DNA of 17,367 nucleotides from JBGLNL01 sp046484125 (GCA_046484125.1 JAWOBX010000114.1:1-17367), one strand, 5' to 3'; positions 7,361 to 14,277 are shown, counted from the first letter of the stretch. Translations and numbers: made by a program. Notes: a model not told the origin generated them from the letters alone.

Positions 7361-7368
7361 AAGGAGGT
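7361..7368 (+). promoter_or_regulatory. Strong ribosome-binding site of the amidohydrolase gene
   Basis: AAGGAGGT is a near-perfect anti-16S match 3 bases before the ATG at 7372. Upstream in the 73-base gap an AACGG/CCGTT inverted repeat (about 7329-7346) has no T-run, so the gap probably does not end transcription. Confidence 0.6.
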
Positions 7369-7371
7369 AAA

Positions 7372-8250
7372 ATGGCCGAAATAAAATGTAAAGACGTGGG
7401 CGCAATTGACGTAATGCAATATCCGTTCACGCCCGAGCACATCGAGCGTTTCTACGGCTCGTACGAAATGGACATCATGATTAACTCACTCCTCAAGCAC
7501 GTTCCGCGGGAGGCCTTCACCCAGGGAAACTGCTCGGTCGAGGAATTCATCCAGCGCATGGATGACGCCGGAGTTGACAAGGTGTTCGTCTGCGGCTGTA
7601 AATTCTATTCCTACACCCGTAAACAACCGGGACACATGTGGACCAACGAAGAGGTGTACGAACTGATAAAAGGGCACCAGGACAGGCTGGTCGGCATCGC
7701 CGGTTATGATCCGTTCAACATCCACAAAAGCCTGGAGGAACTCGAGGTGGCGGTGAAGGAATGGGGCTTCAAAGGAGTATACGGCCACTTTATGAGTTTT
7801 GGCGTCGCGCCCAATGACCGGAAGATGTACCCTCTCTACGCCAAGGCGGCCGAACTGGGCGTTCCGGTTTCGATGCAGCTCGGTCACGGGATGGAGCTGT
7901 ATCCCAATGAATGCGGTCGGCCCATCTACCTGGATGAAGTGGCACTGGATTTTCCGGAGACCAACCTGGTGGGTTCTCATACAGGATGGCCATGGACCGA
8001 GGAAATGGAGGCTATGGCCTGGAAGCACCCAAACGTGTACGTGGATATTGCCGGACACAATCCACAATACCTGGCTCCAAACATCATTAACTTCATGAAC
8101 ACTCGAGGCCGTGATAAAACCATGTTTGGTTCCAACGGATGGCCGTGGAAGACCCTGTTCGGTCAACTCGATGAAATGGATCTCAAGGATAAAAGCCTTC
8201 AGAAGCTCCTGCGTGATAACGCGGTGAAGCTGTATAAACTCGACGAGTAG
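7372..8250 (+). CDS. Amidohydrolase-2 family (ACMSD-like TIM barrel) protein with altered metal site
   Basis: A 292-aa protein of the amidohydrolase-related family (PF04909 type), which includes ACMS decarboxylase, gamma-resorcylate decarboxylase and lactonases. The barrel order is visible: an N-terminal strand (AIDVMQYP), KVFVCGCKFY, LVGIAGYDP, FKGVYGHFMS, PVSMQLGHG, TNLVGSHTGWPW, NVYVDIAG, and TMFGSNGWPW at the last strand. His172 and His203 occupy the mid-barrel metal or substrate positions. The usual first-strand HxH is replaced (Met15, Tyr17), and the conserved Asp after the last GS is Asn255. Either it uses another metal geometry or none, or it is a binding or non-hydrolytic enzyme. Its place in the operon suggests it acts on a ring or keto-acid intermediate, but that is inference. 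Confidence 0.85.
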   Translation: MAEIKCKDVGAIDVMQYPFTPEHIERFYGSYEMDIMINSLLKHVPREAFTQGNCSVEEFIQRMDDAGVDKVFVCGCKFYSYTRKQPGHMWTNEEVYELIKGHQDRLVGIAGYDPFNIHKSLEELEVAVKEWGFKGVYGHFMSFGVAPNDRKMYPLYAKAAELGVPVSMQLGHGMELYPNECGRPIYLDEVALDFPETNLVGSHTGWPWTEEMEAMAWKHPNVYVDIAGHNPQYLAPNIINFMNTRGRDKTMFGSNGWPWKTLFGQLDEMDLKDKSLQKLLRDNAVKLYKLDE

Positions 8251-8282
8251 GAAGGCCTGACTTTCAGAGAATGTCTTTCAAG

Positions 8283-8312
8283 CCGCGGCACTGAAAGCGG
8301 TGCCGCGGTGTT
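8283..8312 (+). terminator. GC-rich hairpin after the amidohydrolase gene (possible terminator)
   Basis: CCGCGGCAC (8283-8291) and GTGCCGCGG (8300-8308) are perfect reverse complements around an 8-base loop. Only TGTT follows, so the T-tract is weak. It lies 33 bases after the stop codon. It may end or attenuate the operon and separate the CoA-transferase, which begins about 140 bases later. Confidence 0.5.
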
Positions 8313-8451
8313 ACCATCTCAGTCAAGCATCATAGCCAGTCCGTCTGGCACGGGAAAGACGAAGCCATCCACTTTACAATAGACATGATTGCGGTGTCAT
8401 CCGCCTGAATCGATCTTCCTGTAATGGCGGATTCCTGAGGGAGGTTCTCCA

Positions 8452-9645
8452 ATGGCCAAAGCACTAGATGGAGTAAAGGTGCTGGATTTTTCCAGCTATT
8501 TCGCCGGCCCCTATTGCGGGCTTCTTCTGGCAATGAACGGCGCGGAGGTTACCAGGGTTGAGAAAGTCGGTGGCTCCGAAGACAGAAAGTTCGGACCGTT
8601 CGCGCCAAACGGAGACGCCATTTTCTCATCGGTGATACTGACCGCACAGAAGAAATGTATAACCCTGAATACCCGGACGGATAAGGGAAAGGAGATCCTT
8701 GAGCAACTGGTAAGAAACACAGACGTGGTGCTCCATAACTTCCCACCGGGCATGCAGGAGGAGAAACTCCTTTCCTACGATAATCTGGCCAGGATCAATC
8801 CAAAAGTAATAGTAACCCACATCACCGGGTTTGGCCACCACGGACCTTACTTCAAGCGTAATTGTTTCGACTCCATTGCCCAGGCCATGTGCGGGCCCAT
8901 GAGCTTCACCGGCTTCCCGGGAAACCCTCCTACCCGATATGGCACCGCCCCTATGGATTTTTCAACAGCAATCTCCGCCACCCTTGGTACTACCATGGCA
9001 TTGTACAACAGGGAAAAAACAGGTGAAGGTCAATTCGTTGACGTATCGATGTTCAATGTCGGGGCGGCAATGGGCGGGGCCCTGTTTGCCGCCGAGTACA
9101 AGCTGGCCGGACTCGTGCGTCAACAGCACGGCAATGCCAGTTTCTTTAACTTTACCGACTGTTTTCAGTCAGGGGATGGCGACTGGCTGATGATAAGCGC
9201 CATCGGGGACTTCATATGGAAGCGTTTCTGCCAGGTGATTGAACGTGAGGACCTGTTGGAGGATCCCCGTTTTGTTGACGATATCTCCCGTTATGAGAAC
9301 CGGGAACCACTCTTTGAGATCGTCAGCGAATGGGCCGGCCAGCGCACCTATCAGGAGATCACCGGGGCGCTGGAGAAGGCACGAATACCACACGGCAGGG
9401 TAAATAACATTGCTGAATTCTATGAAGACCCCCACGCCTGGGCCCAGGAGATGATGGTGAATATCGATTATCCCGAACTGGGAGTAGTCCCCATACCAGG
9501 TGTGCCCATTAAAATGTCAAAGACACCCGGAACTGTTGATAAGGCCGCCCCACCATACGGAAACGATAATGCCAGTGTATACCTGAACTTACTGGGAATC
9601 AGCATGGAAGAGTTAAAGAAGCTCGAAGAAGATGGCATAATCTAG
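8452..9645 (+). CDS. CaiB/BaiF family CoA-transferase (family III)
   Basis: A 397-aa protein, the usual family length, starting at ATG 8452 after GAGGGAGGT (8437-8445). The N-terminus LDGVKVLDFSSYFAGPYC, with GAEVTRVEK, is the family's Rossmann start and CoA site. Asp140 in NCFDSIAQAMCGPM matches the catalytic Asp that forms the acyl-aspartyl anhydride in formyl-CoA transferase. EGQFVDVSMF and the C-terminal RIPHGRVNNIAEFYEDPH are also typical. Family members move CoA between carboxylic acids such as carnitine, bile acids, benzylsuccinate or formate/oxalate. Here it would activate the pathway substrate by exchange with another CoA ester and so feed the acyl-CoA dehydrogenase. The gap upstream contains a hairpin, so it may have its own promoter, although none was clear. 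Confidence 0.93.
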   Translation: MAKALDGVKVLDFSSYFAGPYCGLLLAMNGAEVTRVEKVGGSEDRKFGPFAPNGDAIFSSVILTAQKKCITLNTRTDKGKEILEQLVRNTDVVLHNFPPGMQEEKLLSYDNLARINPKVIVTHITGFGHHGPYFKRNCFDSIAQAMCGPMSFTGFPGNPPTRYGTAPMDFSTAISATLGTTMALYNREKTGEGQFVDVSMFNVGAAMGGALFAAEYKLAGLVRQQHGNASFFNFTDCFQSGDGDWLMISAIGDFIWKRFCQVIEREDLLEDPRFVDDISRYENREPLFEIVSEWAGQRTYQEITGALEKARIPHGRVNNIAEFYEDPHAWAQEMMVNIDYPELGVVPIPGVPIKMSKTPGTVDKAAPPYGNDNASVYLNLLGISMEELKKLEEDGII

Positions 9646-9710
9646 TGTACTGTCCCTGACGCTTCTATACCAATGTTCCGCCATGCTATTTTCACATCAT
9701 TGCTTCACTC
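9642..9710. repeat. Degenerate dispersed repeat, copy B
   Basis: The partner of copy A (304-370). The core 9671-9710 aligns without gaps to 331-370. It begins on the last bases of the CoA-transferase gene, including its TAG stop (9643-9645), and sits about 85 bases beyond the htrA stop. Confidence 0.5.
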
Positions 9711-9791
9711 AGAAAGCTGACTACTCCGGCAACGCACTCGCGGTCCAGGTAGGCGGAGCCAGCGGGGTAGCTGACCTAAATCCAGTATACT
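9644..9791. mobile_element. Possible 150-bp miniature element between convergent genes
   Basis: The gap between the convergent CoA-transferase and htrA genes is framed by AGTGTACTG (9644-9652) and CAGTATACT (9783-9791), whose reverse complement AGTATACTG differs from the left arm at one of nine positions. The left half belongs to the dispersed repeat shared with 304-370. The size and imperfect short inverted ends fit a decayed miniature element, but no target duplication is clear and the right half has no second copy in the window. Confidence 0.25.
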
Positions 9792-9795
9792 TATC

Positions 9796-11400
9796 CTAAG
9801 GGATCTCACCCAGACTCACCTCGCTCTGGATTTCCTCCCCGTTACGAAGCAGCTTTAGCGTGACCTCACCGCCAGGACTCTTCCGCTGGATGAGAGACTT
9901 CAGCGTTTTAATATCATTCACCTCACTGTCATTTATCGAGGTTATGACATCGCCGCCGATAAGTATCTGCCGGCCATTAACTGTCACCGGCTTGTAGCTC
10001 CCCCGGAGACCGGCCACGTCCGCCGGACTGCCATTGACGACTTCAACCACCAGCACACCTTCCTGGTCTGCCGAAAGGTTCATCGCCTCTGCTATATCCG
10101 GTGTTAAGGCCATGCCGGTGATGCCCAGCCATGCGGTCCCTCCAGTATCCCCGGTCTCATTAGCCTGATCCCCAGACGATGGCCGTGCTCCCAGTTCAAC
10201 CTCTAACGTTTTTTCCTCACCACCCCTTATGACCGTCAATTCAACTTTCTGCCCTACTTCAGTTGATCGCGATAAATACGCTATGATATCGCCCATATCC
10301 GTTACGGCCTCATTATCAATGGCCACAATCAAATCCCCGCCCACCCTCACGTCCACTCCCCTGATTGTTACCGTTCGGTCGCTCCCCTGAATCCCTGCTT
10401 TATCCGCCGGACTGTCGGGAATGACATCCACGACCAGCGCACCCCTCTGGTCAGCAGGTAAATCCATAGCATCAGCAATTTCAGGAGTGAGCCATCTCCC
10501 GCTTATTCCCAGCCAGGGATGCTCGTAATGGCTGGTTTCAATCAACTCCGGTACAACCATGGAGACTATATTAGAGGGGATCGCGAACCCTATGCCCGCG
10601 GAAACACCGACAGGGGAAATAATCGCTGAGGGCACCCCAATCACCCTGCCACCGCTGTCGACCAGAACTCCCCCTGAATTACCGGGATTTATCGATGCGT
10701 CTGTTTGAATAACATCAGGAATGTTGTAACGTCCACTCTGAGTCGCGCCTGAATCCACAGGTAACAACCGGCCTATGGCGCTTACGAATCCGACCGTCAT
10801 GCTCCCTTCCAGGCCAAACGGATTTCCGATGGAGACGGCGAGTTGCCCGACTTCTACCTGAGAGGAGACCCCCATTTGAACCGGCTCGAGCTTTTCCCGG
10901 CCGGAAACCACTTTGAGCACAGCCAGATCACTATCCGGGTCCTTCCCCACCACCTCCCCCTCAATAATTGTGCCGTCATAAAAGGTCACATAGATCGTAT
11001 CAGCGTCTGAAACCACGTGATTGTTGGTAACTATATGGCCTTTTGAATCCCACACAAAGCCTGAACCCTGCGCTTCCGTATAGTATTCCCGCCGTTCTTC
11101 AGGAAACTCGAATTCAAATTCAGGGAGGTCAGGGAATACATAACTCTCGGTACTTTTCTTCACTACCCTGATATGGACTACCGAGGGATTCACTTCGGAA
11201 TAGATCTGCTTCAGTGTTGTCTCAAAATAGCTGATTGATCCATTGGGTAAAATGTCGGTCTCCGGTTGGGAATCAGGGAGAGGTGATTTGGAGGTAGTTA
11301 CCGGTGAGGCACTATTGCCCTCATCTGAGATACATCCCGTAAAAGCAAATAACAAAATAATAATGAACGCTAAAATCAGCAGGGTTCTCTTACTTCGCAT
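9796..11400 (-). CDS. HtrA/DegP-family serine protease, lipoprotein, two PDZ domains
   Basis: A 534-aa protein. The start at 11400 has AAAGG about 9 bases upstream. Residues 1-22 form a signal peptide with a hydrophobic core (LLILAFIIILLFAF) and a lipobox-like FTGC, giving Cys23 as the lipid anchor. A low-complexity Ser/Pro/Asp linker follows. The trypsin-like domain covers about residues 58-290 with the triad His128 (TNNHVV), Asp158 (DSDLAVLKV) and Ser242 (NPGNSGG). PDZ1 spans about 295-405 and PDZ2 about 423-532; they are similar to each other (LTPEIADAM versus LTPDIAEAM; GALVVDV versus GVLVVEV). It should be anchored outside the cytoplasmic membrane and degrade or hold misfolded exported proteins. 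It lies downstream of hsp20 on the same strand, with its own promoter. Confidence 0.93.
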   Translation of the reverse strand: MRSKRTLLILAFIIILLFAFTGCISDEGNSASPVTTSKSPLPDSQPETDILPNGSISYFETTLKQIYSEVNPSVVHIRVVKKSTESYVFPDLPEFEFEFPEERREYYTEAQGSGFVWDSKGHIVTNNHVVSDADTIYVTFYDGTIIEGEVVGKDPDSDLAVLKVVSGREKLEPVQMGVSSQVEVGQLAVSIGNPFGLEGSMTVGFVSAIGRLLPVDSGATQSGRYNIPDVIQTDASINPGNSGGVLVDSGGRVIGVPSAIISPVGVSAGIGFAIPSNIVSMVVPELIETSHYEHPWLGISGRWLTPEIADAMDLPADQRGALVVDVIPDSPADKAGIQGSDRTVTIRGVDVRVGGDLIVAIDNEAVTDMGDIIAYLSRSTEVGQKVELTVIRGGEEKTLEVELGARPSSGDQANETGDTGGTAWLGITGMALTPDIAEAMNLSADQEGVLVVEVVNGSPADVAGLRGSYKPVTVNGRQILIGGDVITSINDSEVNDIKTLKSLIQRKSPGGEVTLKLLRNGEEIQSEVSLGEIP

Positions 11401-11421
11401 TAATCACAACCTTTCCGTATT

Positions 11422-11538
11422 AAAATACGCGCAATGGCCGGCTTCACCTTTCATGCTTCTACCGCGTATTGTACCAGCTATCTATTCAGGGAAAAAGTTC
11501 TAATCAAACCAGATTTTCCCCGGCATTGCGCGTATTTT
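11422..11538. repeat. Long inverted repeat around the htrA promoter
   Basis: AAAATACGCGCAATGGCCGG (11422-11441) and CCGGCATTGCGCGTATTTT (11520-11538) are reverse complements apart from one unpaired base. The 78-base interval contains the extended -10 of htrA and a third CGCGTATTG copy (11463-11471). As DNA the arms could be paired binding sites for a dimeric regulator looping across the promoter. In RNA they could pair only in a transcript from upstream hsp20 that reads through. A T-run follows the right arm on the plus strand. Confidence 0.7.
11468..11476 (-). promoter_or_regulatory. Extended -10 promoter of htrA
   Basis: On the minus strand the sequence reads TGGTACAAT, matching TGnTATAAT except for one base. 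With 17 bases spacing the -35 would be TTTTTC (11491-11496), weak. The start would be near 11461, giving a leader of about 60 bases that includes the left arm of the inverted repeat. Confidence 0.45.
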
Positions 11539-11635
11539 TTGCCTGTACACATCCCAGGACCCCGCAGGCACCACTTGTTCAGAGGTCTCTTAAAGACAAC
11601 TCAATTCTATCCACACCGAGGGAAAGCGCTGTAAT

Positions 11636-12103
11636 TCACTTCTTCTCAGCTTCGATCATCGGGCTGCCCTTAACCTTTATCTGTTTGGGCTTTACCTCAT
11701 CCGCTTTCGGCATGACCAGTTTCAGCACGCCATCTTCAAAACTCGCCTCGGCCTTATCCCCCTGTATAGAGACCGGCAACTGAATGGTACGGCTGAAAGC
11801 GCCGAATCTCCGCTCTCTTAAAAAGTATTTCTCCTCACCAACTTCCTCTTCGGCTTTCTGTTCCCCCTTGATTGTCAGTGTATCACCGGTTATGGAAATA
11901 TCAACGTCCTCTGATTTAACACCCGGCAGCGCCGCCTTAACAATCACCTCGTTATCCGTCTGATACATATCCAGCGGCAGATATCCTTCAACTGCATCGG
12001 AACCCCATTGCAGACGCCTTGCCAGGCTGTCCTCGAAAATCCGGTCCATAGCGTTCCTGAGTGTCATCATTTCACGGAAAGGATCAAATCTTACCACTGC
12101 CAT
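11636..12103 (-). CDS. hsp20: Small heat-shock protein, Hsp20/alpha-crystallin family
   Basis: A 155-aa protein. The ATG at 12101-12103 is preferred over the longer frame from 12169 because AAGGAGGT (12111-12118) stands 7 bases before it, and MAVVRFDPFREM is the standard N-terminus of bacterial Hsp20. The alpha-crystallin domain covers about residues 43-148: LPLDMYQTDNEVIVKAALPG opens it, then FGAFSRTIQLP and the signature FEDGVLKLVMPK. The C-terminal I-x-V motif (QIKVKG) that docks neighbouring subunits is present. It is an ATP-independent holdase in the cytoplasm. It lies 78 bases after a zinc-ribbon mini-gene, and both appear to be controlled by the CIRCE-overlapped promoter at 12396-12455. 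Confidence 0.95.
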   Translation of the reverse strand: MAVVRFDPFREMMTLRNAMDRIFEDSLARRLQWGSDAVEGYLPLDMYQTDNEVIVKAALPGVKSEDVDISITGDTLTIKGEQKAEEEVGEEKYFLRERRFGAFSRTIQLPVSIQGDKAEASFEDGVLKLVMPKADEVKPKQIKVKGSPMIEAEKK

Positions 12104-12181
12104 ATCCTTCACCTCCTTAATTTTTAACCCCGAAACTGCGCTTTCCCCCGGGCTGCCCGAATAATTCATGTGCTACTGAGT

Positions 12182-12343
12182 TCATACCATTCCAGCTTCT
12201 TTATCGGCCTTAACCTTTTTCGCTACCGTTTTCATATATCGTACATATCCACACTGAATGCACTTCTGATACAATTCACCGTAAATATCACTATCCATAT
12301 ACACATCCCCTCCACACTTTGGGCACCCCTTGAAATAAATCAT
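12182..12343 (-). CDS. Zinc-ribbon mini-protein, 53 aa
   Basis: A short gene: ATG at 12341-12343 with AGGGGGTGA just upstream (about 12350-12358), ending TGA at 12182-12184. The protein opens MIYFKGCPKCGGD and has a second pair in KCIQCGYVRY, so C7-x2-C10 and C28-x2-C31 form a zinc knuckle pair. A lysine-rich tail follows (MKTVAKKVKADKEAGMV). Small proteins of this form usually bind zinc; the molecular role is unknown. It is the first gene after the CIRCE site and is followed by hsp20, which suggests a stress-linked role such as redox or zinc sensing, or RNA binding. That is inference. The plus-strand frame across the same bases is its shadow. Confidence 0.85.
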   Translation of the reverse strand: MIYFKGCPKCGGDVYMDSDIYGELYQKCIQCGYVRYMKTVAKKVKADKEAGMV

Positions 12344-12395
12344 AAATTCTCACCCCCTTTCACGTTGATACTATACGCACTTTGAAAAACGATGA

Positions 12396-12422
12396 TTAGC
12401 ACTCTCCTACTGTGACTGCTAA
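12396..12422. promoter_or_regulatory. CIRCE element (HrcA operator)
   Basis: TTAGCACTC (12396-12404), a 9-base spacer, then GACTGCTAA (12414-12422). The CIRCE consensus is TTAGCACTC-N9-GAGTGCTAA, so there is a single mismatch in the second arm. It lies directly downstream of the -10 at 12427-12432, over the expected transcription start, which is where HrcA represses heat-shock operons. The controlled genes would be the zinc-ribbon gene and hsp20. No hrcA gene is in the window. Confidence 0.88.
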
Positions 12423-12426
12423 TTAC

Positions 12427-12455
12427 TATTTACCACAACTCCAATTACTTGTCAA
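12427..12455 (-). promoter_or_regulatory. Promoter of the zinc-ribbon/hsp20 operon
   Basis: On the minus strand a perfect TTGACA (12450-12455), a 17-base spacer, then TAAATA (12427-12432). The start would fall near 12420, inside the CIRCE site, leaving a leader of about 77 bases to the zinc-ribbon ATG. Confidence 0.7.
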
Positions 12456-12715
12456 TATGTTGTTAGAGTTTTTATAACCATTTTGCCAAGGAACCCTGGC
12501 CTTACCGGTCACCGCACAATTGCACAGTCACAGTCTAAAAGCGAAAACAGACTGGAAAAAGGCTGCAAAGCAGTGTTATTATATTGTTCGGGTAAATCCA
12601 TTCAATAGAGAAGCCTCTTAATAAGCGGTGAAAGGAGTTGGTCGAGGTTTATCGGATACTTGCCGATTGTATCCATATAGATTGCATCTGCCGTTCCAGT
12701 GCGCGCCAGCAGGGG

Positions 12716-12743
12716 TTGACATTTCCAGTAAGAACGATAAAAT
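12716..12743 (+). promoter_or_regulatory. Sigma-70-type promoter for the 57-aa ORF
   Basis: A perfect TTGACA (12716-12721), a 16-base spacer and TAAAAT (12738-12743, five of six consensus bases). The start would be near 12750, about 24 bases before the ATG at 12774. Confidence 0.7.
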
Positions 12744-12773
12744 AGTTGGCACAATTGACCTGTGAGGCGTAGA

Positions 12774-12947
12774 ATGGGTTCAAGGAATAAAACAGCCAAC
12801 AAACCCGAGGAACAAGCCAGGCGTGAAATCATTGAGGATTGGGCCAATATCCGCCGATGGATTGACGATCTTCAACAGGAATGGGCAGAGCGCCAGAGGG
12901 TAACGCGACCGCCTGAAAGAAACAAGTCACGGGCCGAGGATCTCTGA
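12774..12947 (+). CDS. Small charged protein, 57 aa, unknown
   Basis: ATG at 12774 with GAGG (12764-12767) upstream and a strong promoter before that; an alternative GTG at 12762 lacks a site. The product begins MGSRNKTANKPEEQARRE and continues with an amphipathic, Trp-rich helix (EDWANIRRWIDDLQQEWAER) and a basic, Pro-containing tail. It has no cysteines, signal or membrane segment. A helical adaptor or nucleic-acid-associated peptide would fit, but nothing identifies it. The promoter is the main support for its being real. It may be co-transcribed with the HEAT-repeat gene 196 bases downstream. Confidence 0.6.
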   Translation: MGSRNKTANKPEEQARREIIEDWANIRRWIDDLQQEWAERQRVTRPPERNKSRAEDL

Positions 12948-13090
12948 AATATCCGATTAACGCCGGTAAGGGACTGCACACAGCCTGACCATGAGCTGAA
13001 GATGTTTAGCGGAACCCTGTTGAATGATGCCCCGAACTCACCGGCCTCGCGTATCTATGTGCCTCATTCCACACGACCGTCTATCACCTG

Positions 13091-13118
13091 TTTACCGTTG
13101 ATAAAGCTATGATAAAAG
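13091..13118 (+). promoter_or_regulatory. Weak candidate promoter for the HEAT-repeat gene
   Basis: TTTACC (13091-13096), a 16-base spacer, TAAAAG (13113-13118). Each box matches four of six consensus bases. The position, about 25 bases before the ATG at 13144, would give a very short leader carrying the AGAGG ribosome-binding site. Confidence 0.3.
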
Positions 13119-13143
13119 ACTTAACAAGGCCAGAGGTATATGA

Positions 13144-14277
13144 ATGGGAATATTTGACAGGAAACCCAATATACAGAAACTCCTGCAGGATGAAGATTAC
13201 CGGGGCATTGTAAGTGCGCTCCAGCACAAAGATATGGAGGTTCGCTCTGAGGCTGCTGCCGCGCTTGATAAAATGAAGATAGGAGCCATGCCCTTTCTCA
13301 TCGATCTGATCAGCAGTAACGACTGGCATATACGATCACTCGCCGCGGGAGCAATAGGCAGCATAGCCCACAACGCATGGAAAGACGGAAACATCGGGAA
13401 ACTGGATAAACGCACCCTGCCGGCTCTGGCAAAAGCACTGAAAGATGATGATAAGAACGTTCGCACTAATGCTTCGACAGCGCTGGGAAGGATCGGCCCA
13501 TCGGCCATACCCACCCTCTGCGAGTACCTGAAGGATCCCAATGGTGAGGCACGCGTTCTGGCAGCCCAGGCATTGCGCAGGATGGGACCCGAGGCCAAAT
13601 CCGCGGCCCCTGCCCTGATAGACTCTCTCAACGATCAAAATACCAAGGTCCGGGAACTGGCTATCACCACTTTGAGAGAGATCGGCGTAAACGCGGTACC
13701 GGCTCTGACTGAGGCTCTCAAAGATGAGGATGATCAAAAACACGAACTGGCATTCTGGGTTCTCAGGGAGATGGGGCCAGACGCCAAGGTAGCTATACCC
13801 GAATTAAAGGACATGCTCAGTGACCCTGACGAGAAAAGACGGGAACTGGCTGTCAAAGGTCTAAGAGAGATCGGGCCAGACGCAAGATCCGCCATCCCGA
13901 GCCTGATAGAAACCCTGAAGGATCAGTCACAGAAAGTGCGAGAGGTTGCTATATGGGCTATTGGTGATATGGGTCCTGTCGCCAAAGATGCTGTGCCTGC
14001 GCTTTGCGAGGTGCTCAACGATGACAACAGTGATGTAAAATACTGGGCCGCTATGGCTCTCGGAAAAATCATCCCCTACTCCATCCCCAGACTCATTGAA
14101 GCCATGCAAGATAAAGATAAAGAGGTCAGAGAGCTTGCCGCCATGGCACTTGGATCGATGGGGGCCTCCGCCAGAGAAGCAGTGCCAGCCCTCACAAGCG
14201 CACTCGAGGATGAGTCAAAAAGCGTGCGCGAGGTGGCTGCCATGGCGCTTAAGGAAATCTGGCGCCCACAGGTGTAG
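13144..14277 (+). CDS. HEAT-repeat (PBS-lyase-like) scaffold protein
   Basis: A 377-aa protein, ATG 13144 with AGAGG (13132-13136) 7 bases upstream. Apart from a short N-terminus it is built from about ten HEAT units of 35-38 residues, each with a pattern like VREVAAMALGxxGxxAxxAVPAL and a D/N-rich turn (ALKDDDKNVR, SLNDQNTKVR, LKDQSQKVRE, ALEDESKSVRE). These units resemble phycobilisome-lyase HEAT-like repeats, which form a curved alpha-solenoid for protein or sometimes DNA binding. No catalytic motif, signal peptide or extra domain is visible, so it is probably a cytoplasmic binding scaffold. Its partner is unknown. It stands between the small charged ORF and purF, with promoters on both sides, so no operon link to purine synthesis is implied. 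Confidence 0.9.
   Translation: MGIFDRKPNIQKLLQDEDYRGIVSALQHKDMEVRSEAAAALDKMKIGAMPFLIDLISSNDWHIRSLAAGAIGSIAHNAWKDGNIGKLDKRTLPALAKALKDDDKNVRTNASTALGRIGPSAIPTLCEYLKDPNGEARVLAAQALRRMGPEAKSAAPALIDSLNDQNTKVRELAITTLREIGVNAVPALTEALKDEDDQKHELAFWVLREMGPDAKVAIPELKDMLSDPDEKRRELAVKGLREIGPDARSAIPSLIETLKDQSQKVREVAIWAIGDMGPVAKDAVPALCEVLNDDNSDVKYWAAMALGKIIPYSIPRLIEAMQDKDKEVRELAAMALGSMGASAREAVPALTSALEDESKSVREVAAMALKEIWRPQV

Larger units (their letters stand above)
12344..12773. other. Intergenic region, 430 bp, between divergent transcription units
   Basis: It contains the CIRCE site and minus-strand promoter near its left end, and the plus-strand promoter (12716-12743) near its right end. The part between about 12456 and 12715 shows no gene, repeat or clear RNA structure. 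A minus-strand frame over 12602-12847 has no ribosome-binding site and overlaps the promoter, so it is not called. Confidence 0.6.

Noticed and set aside
7299..7371. Terminator between the acyl-CoA dehydrogenase and amidohydrolase genes
   Set aside because: Only a 5-bp AACGG/CCGTT stem without a T-run is present, so the genes are treated as one operon.
12602..12847. Minus-strand 81-aa frame with a hydrophobic stretch
   Set aside because: It has no ribosome-binding site, and it overlaps the promoter and start of the 57-aa plus-strand ORF. The hydrophobic run is a by-product of the opposite frame.
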